From: Mesodorylaimus sp. YZB2_4
Taxonomy: Eukaryota; Nematoda; Enoplea; Dorylaimida; Dorylaimidae
Reading direction: 5' to 3'
Assembly: GCA_030248295.1 (NCBI GenBank)
Contig: JASANH010000850.1
Span: 1,550,001 to 1,614,000 of the forward strand
Length of the DNA: 64,000 bases
Shown: piece by piece, positions 1 to 9,854 of the stretch
How the letters are laid out: each line of letters opens with the position of its first letter
How positions within the stretch are numbered: position 1 is the stretch's first letter
Program-made: the position numbers and the translations under genes
Notes under the pieces: model-generated
Seen by the model: the letters and a program-made list of their open reading frames with translations, nothing else
Told to the model about the DNA's origin: nothing
Databases searched by the model: none

Positions 1-1691
1 GGATGAAAGTGGCAGCAATAAAGGCCAGACATCTGTTCAACCACATATCAGCTGCAGTTATATATCCCACTTTGGGCAGTTCGTCATCAATGATGCTCCA
101 CTAAAAAGACATGTCAGACGTTCATCCTTCAGGAAGCGATGATTGGATCAGTTCATGCTTACGTGCAATATCAGGGTGCTCAGACAAAAGAAGCCTATGA
201 TGACACGGACGGCGATCGACTGAGCATTGATGACCATGGGTAGGAGGGAGAGAAGGGCCAAGACCAGTGGTACGACGAACAGTTTGGAGAAGGAGAGCGA
301 GGAGTGCACGCGTTTGAAGGTTAGATCGGCTCGGAGACAACTGTACTCACCTAAATTGAAACTCATCGATGCTGAGTAAGGGAAGTTACGACCTTCTTGT
401 ACCTGTATTAGTCTTCGAAGAGCAGTCAGAGGTTTGTACATCATCTAACTTAAAGTCAGGAAGGAGTGAGTTTAGAGTCGACTTCAGTTGCACAGGTGAC
501 TCCTTCTTCCATTCGTAAAGCATGTCGTCGGTTGTGTAAGCATCTGAAAAGGAGCTCTGTGTAACTTGTAAGCAAGGCTAAACGCGAGCACTTACAGCTT
601 GCAACGTCCAAGCTGCATTTCTGCTGGTCGTTTGGGTAGGTGTCGAGTACCATAGGACATGGCACTTTCAGAGAAAACCTGAAACGGAATCCCGTATTGG
701 CCTGTTGGAAAAAAAGGGCGTCTATCGATGCTGCCGAAAAATTGGCCACTGCTCCACATACCCCGACACCTTCCTTGCGTGGCAAGGTGACCAGCTCCTT
801 AGTCAATTTGTCTATTATCTGTGTGTTTTCCGTTTTACGTTTGCCAGCTGCTTTTCCCCGAGCGGGTTCGAGCTAGGCAGCCCTGCGCATTTCGCTTGAC
901 ACATCACTGTTCAGTTTCGCTCCGTACATCCCATAACCAAACAGCTGATAGCCTCTTAGCTTACATTTGCTTCCTGAAGCGCTATAAGCAGCTTTAATAC
1001 ATTGATAAGAAAGCGAGTGCTGATAAGAGCCTACTCTTCGCTCGTGTTGTTCCAACATAGATGTATTGTATTTTGTGAGCCCATGAATCCCCTTAGCAAC
1101 TGCAATTCGAAGTTAAAAACCTACCTTTGACTCAGCAAAACTTCCCCACTCTGACGCAAACGTATTAGCTCATTCGGAGTTGGCAAATCATGGAACTTTA
1201 CGTCGTAGGCACTTGGCAAAAACGTATCTGGCGTCCAGATGCGTCGCTGCTCTTTGTCCAGGGGATGCAAAATGACGTAAGGTGGTATTGGTATTGTTTC
1301 ATTGCCTTCGAAGTCACCAGCGTAAGCCAATCGAGAATCTTGCCATGTCTGGCGCAGTGTTATTTCCATTTCGAGCACTTGACCAACAATTTTTACTCTT
1401 CGCACGTACATGTTGACGGCTACAGTCGTGGGTCCGCTGGTAGACCCACCTCGTGGACCTGGAAATGACAGTGTATACAGTAGCTCTATAGCACAGTATT
1501 ATGACTACGCGTATATCCAACCAGGAGGTTGACGCCAATCGTAGTCCAGATTCATCCGTCGATCCAAAATTTCGCTGTCACGTAATCTTTGCCTAGAAAC
1601 CATGCTTACATGAGCACTTTGCATGCATAATCGCCAAGTCTTACGAGAACGTCTTCGCCAATAGGACAACGGAAATGAAGAAAAATACCAT
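1..1691 (-). CDS. GluCl-like Cys-loop ligand-gated channel, paralogue A (3' end off window)
   Basis: Pentameric ligand-gated channel subunit of the plasma membrane, closest in motif to glutamate-gated chloride channels. Exons read on the minus strand: 1691-1645 (signal peptide beginning MVFFFISVVLL), 1592-1522, 1458-1125, 678-596, 543-403, 350-163, then 100 to the left edge. The ligand-binding domain has the typical RIWTPDTF block, a Cys-loop with 13 residues between cysteines (CPMVLDTYPNDQQKC) and the second loop-C cysteine pair (CSSKTNTGEYSC). Exon 350-163 encodes M1-M2, and the last visible exon starts M3. M4 lies beyond the window. The donor of exon 2 (GTTGGA) is weak; phase and homology decide it. 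The M2 stretch lacks the usual Pro-Ala-Arg filter and has Ser at the 9' gate position. Channel family is certain; ligand and ion selectivity are not. Confidence 0.85.
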
Positions 1692-3140
1692 CACACGCAT
1701 TATGAGCCGTTTGAAATCCCAACCGACCGCGAGCTCTCTGGCTAGTGCGGTAGATAAACAGTCAAGGACGAGCAGTGCTTAAAACTAATCGCACAGACTC
1801 TAGGCGCCAAAATTGATGGGAACACCCCAAAACGCTGGTTATGACGACCTCAAGGTGAGAAAGCGACGACAGCTGGAAGAACAGATAACCGCTGTGACGA
1901 CTCACTAACCGTCAAACTGAGGTAAGAAAATACGGACAGGTCTTTAAGATTCGGAAGCAGAATACTGTGCACATAATTCCATCGACCGGCAACCAATGAA
2001 TGCATTGGTGATCAAGCAGGGTCTGACTGAAAGTTGTCAAGTAGCCGCGTGACGCGCGGCGCCACGCGGCTAATGTGCCCCTTTGCCCACGACTGCTCAC
2101 ACCTGCGTTTGGCGACGCATCGACGCGCGGCGCCACGCGGCGGACGAATATCGATTTGCCATTGATCATGGCAATGAAATCACATTAGGGCTTCAAAATG
2201 AAATCACAATTGCTGTAGTGCTACCGCAGTTTCCACTGCCATGAATGGACGATACTTGGCTTAATTTATTGCCATCGGAACATGACTAGGCTATCACGAT
2301 TCAAGGAAGACTGTTTTTCCGTATGAGACTTGCAATTCGAACGGTAACTTGATCAATGCTGTAATCTGCCTTTTGACGTGCGATACTCTGTCTAAGAGCA
2401 TGAACTGAAAGAATGGATGACCTTTTTATCAGACGACAAGTGTAGACGCGTTTGACACAAAGCACCTCACAGCATTCAAAATAATTCAAATGCATTTACC
2501 AAGGCTGTCGCGTGCTGGTGGCGTAGCAAGAGGAGCACGGCTTACCAGATGACGCAACAGTAGAGACACCTTTTTGCAAAGGCACCGTCTGCAAGCAGGG
2601 CTTTTGAGGACTACATCTGCTGGGACACGCTGGCAGGGGAACAACACAGCAAGGCTGACCGACAATGTTTTTGCAGTGCGTGCAGGAAAACAACTCGGAT
2701 AGAGGGACTGACCTCATCCACATCGGTATATCCCCTAAAAAGCGGTATTCCAGAGAGTCCTTATGGCCGGGGCAGATAGTTTCGGCGTGCTGATCAGCGC
2801 CAGCTGTGTGCTAAGAGAACTGGGTTTGACCTGCTGAATCCAGTGTCCTATTTGATCAACTTGCTAATGCATGTAAGTACAGTATGGGCCGTTTTGTTGA
2901 AATTGGTTTTAGGAGAATGTGAAATTATCCTTCTTTCCTATTGTGCGAGTTACGACATTGGAGAATCCAGTTCTGTGCCAACGCCCAATTTCTGAGCCCT
3001 TGTCGAAGCCCAGAAAAGAAGTCAGGTGCTTGCTGCAGTCACATGCAAGACATGAACAATAAGCTAGTTTTACAGGCTTTAAGTGCATATGAATTCGCAT
3101 TCCAACCATGAGGTTCACATATCATTTCATTGATCATTCA
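1692..3140. other. Intergenic stretch, no gene recognised
   Basis: I see no convincing exon here. A 20-base GC-rich word occurs twice (2051 and 2122). A short Cys-rich minus-strand frame at 2496-2723 has no recognisable domain and is not called. Confidence 0.4.
2051..2141. repeat. Two exact copies of a 20-bp GC-rich word
   Basis: GACGCGCGGCGCCACGCGGC is present at 2051-2070 and 2122-2141 in direct orientation, 71 bp apart. The core GGCGCC is self-complementary. The surrounding sequence is much less GC-rich. Confidence 0.8.
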
Positions 3141-3592
3141 TCACATCTGCTCACTCCCGCGTTCGGACATCGGGTCCGTTTTAGTAGCGTTGGCAGACCA
3201 CCCTGGGCTCGACACATCGCTGCGTTCGGACGGGGAGCTCATTCCGGCGTCGTTGGAACACCACCCTGGGCTCGACACATCGCTGCGTTCGGGCGGGGAG
3301 CTCATTCCGGCTTTGTTGGCAGACTGGTAGTGGCGCTCATCACTGCCAGGCAGCACCCGGCTCGGTTCTTCACTTGAATCTGATCCAGAATCGATCCCCG
3401 CGCTTTTATTTCGACCACCACAGTCTTTGGGTTCACTTTTGTGCGAAACTTCGTCGTCTTGGTTGTTGCACCGTCCATTGCAGCGGCACAGCTCGGAGCA
3501 GAAGTGGCCACTCTTCACGCACGAGCATGACTTCTCGAAGCATAGCGACGCAGTTTTGTTTTTCTTCTTCTGACCACAGCGGCAGTAGCCTT
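3141..3592 (-). pseudogene. Cys-rich (CXC-like) protein fragment with tandem repeats, possible transposon remnant
   Basis: On the minus strand an open frame carries a dense Cys block (reading CRCGQKKK, then CSCVKSGHFCSELCRCNGRC), followed by a Ser/Glu-rich linker and a 21-residue repeat of the type AGMSSPSERSDVSSPGW. The DNA repeat unit is 63 bp, with two copies at 3197-3322. Such CXC blocks occur after integrase domains in some DNA transposons and gypsy-like elements. About 0.5 kb upstream on the same strand (around 4060-4125) a short frame reads FEVGDNVRVQN, resembling the beta-barrel C-terminus of such integrases, but it soon meets a stop. I infer a decayed mobile element. A real gene for a Cys-rich protein is the alternative. 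Confidence 0.3.
3197..3322. repeat. 63-bp tandem repeat, two copies
   Basis: The unit beginning ACCACCCTGGGCTCGACACA repeats at offset 63 (3197 and 3260) with a few substitutions. It keeps the reading frame of the minus-strand Cys-rich fragment, giving a 21-residue protein repeat. Confidence 0.8.
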
Positions 3593-3599
3593 TGCTAGA

Positions 3600-5249
3600 C
3601 GAGAGGAAATTGATCTGATTATCGACAGACGAGCTCTAACCGATATGGGCAACCGGCTGCATGAAAATCGACATGGTAGCACAAAAAGTGTACACTAGCC
3701 ACTCGACGCAGCTGACCTGGGACGGGGGACCAAGAGAAGTGGCAATTATACTGCGGACGTTTTAAGGTGGGCGCAGCTTTACACCACCGCGGCCACGAAG
3801 CAAGCCCTACAAAAGCTTTATCAATCGCATCAAGGATTCTATTCCCGAGTAAAGACAAAGGAAAAAAATTGGGTTCGCAGTCTGGGCACACCAGATGCCA
3901 AGGCTTTTTTCTAGGATCCCTGAGTGAACATTCTTCTCATACCTGGCCTCGCTCCGCGAACTCGCTCCTGTCCGACGATACTGCACATTGAAGCCAGCTG
4001 ACTGGAAGCGCTTCTGGTCCACGTGGCGAAGGGAAACTTCGTCTCCTACGTAAAAGTAGCCTCGCGATTGAACCAGTTTTGGTGATGGTTTTGGACTCGT
4101 ACGTTGTCGCCTACCTCAAAACTGGCTGACACTCTTCAGGCCCGTCACTTCGTCCACCCCATCAATGACGAGCTGGCCCCTCGCTCAGTTTCCATTCCAC
4201 CGTCAGGTCCATGCAATGGGCTAGCAGTCAAGTGGGTGTCTCTTTTTGAAAACCGAGACCCTTCAAGAGCGAGAGGCTCGAACTGACGTGAGATCGAATG
4301 TAAGTGCCGAGCTGCACATGATCAAATCTTTAAGAGTGACTTCCAAAAGATTTGGTTTCACATCCGTCATAGTTCAACATCGAACAAAGAGCAAGCAGTC
4401 TGCGTTGGTTTAGCAGACTGATGGCGCAAGTCCAAAATTTGGACGTGATCAGTAGTGAGGAACATGCCGTGCTTCGATAATCTTAACCTATCTCTTGCCC
4501 TTGAAGTGGCCATCGTGTCTAAAGGCTTGTCTGATTCGATGCCGCAAAACAGGCCTTCCAAAGTGCACTGGACCAAAGCAGCGCAATATTCCGATTTGAC
4601 CATTTGCCGATACTCTCCGTCCTAGGCTAGATCGGAAATTTGCTGCAATCCTTGTGTTTTTTCCACCCTGTCCCTCCCACTGGGTCCTTGATCTCCTCCA
4701 TCCAGTTTACACCCCCTCCCCCCTACAGACTTGAGCTCTACCAGGTTGCGGCTCTGATTTGTGGGCATCGCGCCGGACTCTCCTTTACATATCGTGTAAG
4801 AACCGCCGCGCATGCGACCAGTTAGTTCGAGCTCGTCGTCTGACATGGCTGCTGTTCGTGCTGAGCTTTTGTTTGGTGCGGGAGTAGAAACACAAGTCAA
4901 CTTGAACCTTGATGACGCTAGCTGAACTCGATTTTTAGTAGTGTTTTGGGAAGAAGGCGGCTTGAGGTTTGATGGTCTGACTTATGTTAGATGACGGAAT
5001 TCCTTTGGAAGGCACAGTGGACTTGGCAACAGCGGCCTGGAAAGCGGCAAGAACAGCGTGAGTGGTGTGCGCCATCAGCCTACCACTGGCCCTAATACAT
5101 ACTGTAATTACCCTGCCCAGGCCAGCCCTGTTCAGGATTGCATTTTGTTCCAAGTGAGTGCTAAAATCTATGCAACCGCTAGTCCTTCGACAAAGCTGAC
5201 CAAGGGTCAAAACACTGAGAGAAGGTCGGGGCATAGCGACCTGCCAAAA
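3600..5249. other. Intergenic stretch with decayed minus-strand frames
   Basis: Several minus-strand frames of 70-100 residues lie here (for example 4367-4603 and 4935-5234) but none matches a family I know, and stops interrupt any continuous product. The region may belong with the decayed element at 3141-3592. Confidence 0.3.
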
Positions 5250-5251
5250 TA

Positions 5252-6532
5252 TGGAGGGAGTTCATAAAGCTCGTAGCCTGAGTACCTTCCGCATGAGCTG
5301 CAGCAGTGAAATTTGTTCTGTACACTGCCTTACATCCCACTAGAATCCCTGCAAAAAATCACGCTGATCCATTCACGCGTTCTTGAGATATGGTCATCTA
5401 TATAGAAGTGGGTCAGAGAAATTACAAATTTTACAAAGTTTGCGCATCAGTCTGTCATCGAGTTTTTAACAAAAGAAGGCTTGAAGCCCTCAGAAACTAG
5501 CGATCGGATGGTCTTAGTGTATGGCGATGATGCACCTAAATTGTCGACAGTGGAAAGTGGTCAGATTTGCTCAAACATGGGGGAGAATCGACTGAAGATG
5601 ACCTAAGGTCTGGACGACCAACCGAGGCGACACCGGACAACGAATGCGACGTTGTGGCAAAGATTTTTATAGGAGACCTTCGAACAAACGTTGTCTAGAT
5701 AGAGGAGAAAGTGGTCTTACAGTATGTAGCGTCGAAACAATTTTGCAGGAGAAATTGAATTTATCCAAGGCCTGCGCGAGATGTGAGTTAAAAGACCTGG
5801 CAAACGTGCAAAGCGCTGTCACAGTTCAAACGTCAAAGGAGCCTTTGGCAAGGATCGCGGCTGATCCAGATGATTTTTGTGAAAGAGCGGTTATGGATGA
5901 TAAAGCCTGGACTCACTACTTTGATCTGAGTCAAAACACGAATCGATGCAATGGCTGCCGAAGGGTGCACATCCGCCAAAAAAATTCGCGTTTAGTAGTC
6001 ACGGCAACAACTTTTAGGGATTGCAATGGAACGTTAGTGATTGATTACATGCCAGCCAAGACCACAATCCCTGGGCAATATTTTGCTGATGTTATCCGCC
6101 GATTGCTTGAAGCGATCAAATCGAAACGGCGCGGGATGATGAAAGAGAAGGTGCTGCTGCTGATTGACGACGGGCCAGTTCACAAAGCACGCGTTGCTCA
6201 GGCTACGATCGATGAACGGGGATTCAAACAAATCCACCATCTACCATACAGTCCAGACCTGGCACCCAGCGATTACCACCTAATCGGAAAATCCAAAAAA
6301 AGTTTATGAGCGGACAGATTTTCGAGTGACGACAAAGTGAAACCAGCGACTGAAGCGTTTTTTGAGGGGGTGAGTAATATTTCTTTTTACGGGTATGCAA
6401 GTGGTGCCCCAAAGTTTGAACAAGCGCATTGGTCTCACAATCAGTGGATGTTATGTCGAGAATGAATAAGCATGGCATTGTACACTTTCAATTAAAATGT
6501 GGTCAGGCTGCGAACTTTTTGAACTCCCCTCG
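5252..6532 (+). mobile_element. Dead mariner transposon, copy 1 (about 1.28 kb, TA target site)
   Basis: The ends are inverted: the left end reads TGGAGGGAGTTCATAAAGCT and the right end, reversed, CGAGGGGAGTTCAAAAAGTT. Both are bordered by TA (5250-5251 and 6533-6534), the mariner target duplication. Inside, 5644-6309 encodes the DDE half of a mariner transposase: DDKAWTHYFD, then LLIDD, then PYSPDLAPSDYH. There are 34 residues between the last two catalytic aspartates (DD34D). The N-terminal half is broken by stops and frame changes. A stop after KSKKSL cuts off the C-terminal tail, which continues in frame as a recognisable RFSSDDKVKPATEAFF. The element is defective. Confidence 0.9.
5644..6309 (+). 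pseudogene. Mariner transposase remnant (DD34D)
   Basis: This is the longest open piece of the copy 1 transposase. The normal HDN motif of mariners reads IDD here, while the first and third catalytic aspartates are present. The helix-turn-helix N-terminus lies upstream in other frames (around 5480-5640), so no full-length enzyme can be made. The same IDD change and the same premature stop occur in the copy at 45.6-46.9 kb. Confidence 0.85.
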
Positions 6533-6817
6533 TAAGCAGAGCATAAAAGGTGATTGAATGCTGATTTGAGAGAAAAAACGGGATTTTCTCATCATAGTAT
6601 GCCAAACCTTATCATTCTTCAGCAGATACAGAGCGAAAAATTTCAGTTGCCAATCCTGTCAATCCAGCAATCGGATCGGATCGAGAACTGATTCACCCCT
6701 CAGATCGGTTTTTTACATACATTTGCAATTTGAACCGCTGCCTTGATAAGCAGCGAAAACTGGCCTGGTCTTACATTCACTCGTATTGGCAGCGTGTCAA
6801 ATATCCTTCCTGAAATA

Positions 6818-7001
6818 CGTTCAAAAAGGAGTTCAAAAAGTTCGTAGCCTGAGTACCTTGCACATGAGTTGCAGCACCGAAATTGTACTTTACACTGCCC
6901 ACCTTGGTCTCAGGGGATGTTATGGCGAAAATACATAAGCATGGCATTGTACAGTTTCAATTAAAATGTAGTCCGGCTACGAGCTTTTGTAACTCCCCTC
7001 G
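6818..7001. mobile_element. Mariner-derived MITE (about 184 bp)
   Basis: The left 80 bp match the left end of the mariner at 5252 (GTTCAAAAAGTTCGTAGCCT and onward). The right 100 bp match its right end (GGCATTGTACAGTTTCAATT up to AACTCCCCTCG), followed by TA at 7002. All the transposase-coding middle is gone, with the junction near 6899. The extreme left end carries a short duplication (TTCAAAAA twice). It is a non-autonomous internal-deletion derivative of the neighbouring family. Confidence 0.85.
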
Positions 7002-7119
7002 TATGATCCACATTACACTTCCCGCGCACGTCACGCATATTTTGTCATTCCTTCACGCAGAATCATTCCTGCTTCGACTGGCCCGTGTACTGTCTGTTGC
7101 GCAGTAGTATCTTATTGCC

Positions 7120-8777
7120 ATGAGGTCATTGATGTTTGAGTTCATTGGGATCTTGATCCCAGCCTTCGTCATTCATTCAGGTGATTCGATTTGCTGATTA
7201 TCTAACGATGTCTAAAAATCTAAGAAATTTCTGATCGACTTATCCTTTCTGATCGATTTCAGCTGGCCAGGGAGATGAGGACGGACCTAAGGACCCTGTA
7301 AAGCACACTAAACCACGAATCAGTAAGCGGGGGGCTTTTACGAATCTTAAAAATATAATATTGTTTCTCCAGAGATCGACAATATGACGGCGTTTGGCGT
7401 TCTCGCAGCGTGCATCGGCATCTGCTGCCTCTTACTCTGCTTTGACGTGTTCTACTACTTCCAAACCAAATCGTTGTACAAGGGTAAGTGGGATAGGTGC
7501 TATCCTATCAGTTTTTCTGCTTCAGTTTGTCTAGTTTTCTTCAAGTCTACAATACGCCGAACAAAGATCTCTTGCGCCTGCTGGACGATAAGGCCGATGT
7601 GGTCGATGCGGCGACTGTGCAAGAGCGCGTTCGCGATGTGCTGGCCTTGCAACCCGCTGAGAAAGTCGCCGAGGCGTTCCATCCGAAAGATCAGAGCAAG
7701 ATCGACGCGTTCTTGAAGGGGATCGCGGACAGTGGAAAGGGGCAGAAAACTGAAATGGTGCAAGGAGCGCGCGACAATGGAACGCTACCGATCGGAGTGG
7801 AGAATCGGCTCAAGCTTAATAACCGCCCGACATGCACCCTGCACATCAACCACATGCTCGATCTGTACAGCAACACTATTTACTTGTCAGCGGCACCCTT
7901 ACCTTCACAATTTCCCGAACATTGGGAGGCCATATGGCAAGCTAACGTATGTACAGTAGCAGCTATTACGTTCCCCTTCTCCTGATTTATCAAAGCAATT
8001 TCAGATCGGCGTTATCGTGTGGATCGGTCGCTTTTTTACGAGCGAGCAGCGAATGGATGCGTACATGGGCTTGGCTGAAGGCGACCAGCGTACATTCGGG
8101 GACTTCCACATCAAGACCGTCGAATCGGGCGACCTCATCTACAGGTTCGCCCTGTATCAGGTCCAAGTGACCTACAAGCGGAAGAAGCGCTCGGTAAGTT
8201 GCGCCCTTTGTTCGATAAATATTTGTCGGTATGTTTAAATGCTTTCAGATCATTGTCGTGCACGCGTACGAGTGGTTGCAAGAAAGCGTGTCGTGGGCCT
8301 TGGAGCGTGATGTCGAGTTGGTTGTGTGGATCAAGGAGGCTCACACGAGGCAAATGAGGCGAACTGGTCTTCGCGGACTCATGTTTCAGTGCAAGTTTGG
8401 AACTGCTGGGTCGGCTTCATTGGCTTCTGTCTACCTCGGCTTTCAGTTCTGGATGCATAGCAAGCGGGTCAATTTCTACGGCATTCTCAAGTACATTCGC
8501 CGAATGCGTCCCATGGCCTTCGAGCAAACAGGGGACCCTAGCCATACCTTCCTGATCCAAGCCAAAGTGGCGTACTCGGTCATGTACGGAGTGGCCAAGT
8601 TCTGTGAGGAAAAGAAAAGTGAGTTCTCATCGTCAGATTTCCGCGTCCTTGTTCTTTAACACTTTCATAAAATTTCCAGTTGGCCGATTCGAGGGATGGA
8701 TCAAAGAGTTGCTGGGAGAACCGTCATTTCCTGTCACCACCGAACTGGCTCGTCAAGCTGTCTTGAAGAAAGTATGA
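7120..8777 (+). CDS. Membrane-anchored receptor-PTP-like protein with degenerate catalytic loop (429 aa)
   Basis: Exons: 7120-7180, 7263-7322, 7373-7483, 7546-7946, 8005-8193, 8249-8618, 8680-8777. Lengths close to 430 codons including stop. Exon 1 gives a hydrophobic leader, exon 3 a transmembrane segment (VLAACIGICCLLLCF), and the rest a cytoplasmic tyrosine-phosphatase fold: NRLKLNN, a TIYLSAAPLP block in the position of the usual QGP block, and FPEHWEAIWQANIGVIVWI. The signature HCxxGxxR is replaced by QCKFGTAGS: the Cys is kept, but the His and the phosphate-binding Arg are lost. The WPD loop reads EWLQE, without the general-acid Asp. By family rules it should not dephosphorylate phosphotyrosine and may act as a binding pseudophosphatase. 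Divergent PTP-like proteins of this kind are common in nematodes. Confidence 0.8.
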
Positions 8778-9100
8778 AGAGGCATGGTTGTGTCTTGTCA
8801 CAAAGCCATGGTGAAAATTGGTACTTTAAGATTGTACATACTAATTACTATGAGTGACTTGTAAAAGTTAGCGCACGCACCGACAAGGGGAAATTCTCTG
8901 TTCAGTATCAGTCCGCAGTTGGTAGTCGTTTTTGATCATAATGTAGCTCATTTCTGCACCCCGGAATATCGGTTTCGAATTTTTGACAAATCCATAGTCG
9001 TTCGACTTCGTTCCAGTCAGTTTTTCTCGCCAGGGGATTCTCGCTTCCACTGAGCTGGTACGCAATTGTAGATATCTTCGGATAGCATGAGACTTTGTCG

Positions 9101-9274
9101 ATGTTCATGTTCATGTTCATGTTTTACCACATCACCAAACGCTTATGCGCACTCGAGGGTGAAGGGACACATTTTACACGAAATGATTTACCGGCCCGCG
9201 AGTCGAACACTCGTCCCGTAACTGCGCACCTGGCGTGAGAGGCAGACGCCTAACCCACCAGGCCACGAGGCCGG
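9101..9274 (-). mobile_element. tRNA-derived SINE
   Basis: Minus strand, 5' to 3': a tRNA-like head at 9274-9191 with a 7-bp acceptor pairing (CCGGCCT with GGGCCGG, one G-U), an A box TGGCCTGGTGG and a B box TGTTCGACTCG. An unrelated body follows (ending in GCGCATAAGCG and GGTGATGTGG), then a tail of ATGAAC hexamers at 9123-9101. The anticodon stem does not pair well, so this is not a working tRNA. A second copy of body plus tail lies at 34050-34119. Confidence 0.7.
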
Positions 9275-9854
9275 TGGGTTAGGGGATGATGAGGGGATGA
9301 TCTTCTTCTATAGAAAATCACAATATAACTCTCACACACATCACTCACATTATAATTCTCTCGGTCGGCATTTATTTCGAAGAACTTGGACACTCTTAAT
9401 CTTAGACTTTCTGTAACTCCTTTGAGGACATTTTTCCCTTAGCGACTACAAGCAAAGACAACAACTAATTTCAAATATTATTGCTTGGTTATTAGTAGTG
9501 CTTCGGGCTGTTCTGACAATGAGCACGGAAATTTCAAGATTTTCAGTGAGCTTATACAGGACCATTCGCCAACTAACCGTTGTTAAAGAATGCGATGTAG
9601 GGACCTTCATGAACATGTGTAACGCATGGCTTACGTATCTGAGAATACATAAATATCCAGACCAAAGATAGATTTGAATAAGTAGCATGCTGTGTACGAG
9701 GACTTTCACACTGGTAAGATGACACAGCAAGGCATAAATAGAAGCAACTCCCGCATATTAGCAATACTAAGCGGTCGAATAGAGGAAAGTAAACATTCTG
9801 ATATCGTTGTCAGCCGCAGAAAGGCGAGCCCAAACATCGCCTTCAGATCTGGGT
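9275..9854. other. Intergenic stretch, no gene recognised
   Basis: Lies between the SINE and the end of the paralogue B channel gene. I see no exon-like signal. Confidence 0.4.

Noticed and set aside
2496..2723. Minus-strand Cys-rich frame (CTHCKNIVGQPCC)
   Set aside because: No known cysteine pattern, no signal peptide and no neighbouring exons in phase.
9191..9274. A functional tRNA gene
   Set aside because: The anticodon stem does not pair, and the sequence continues into a repeated body and tail, so it is a SINE head.
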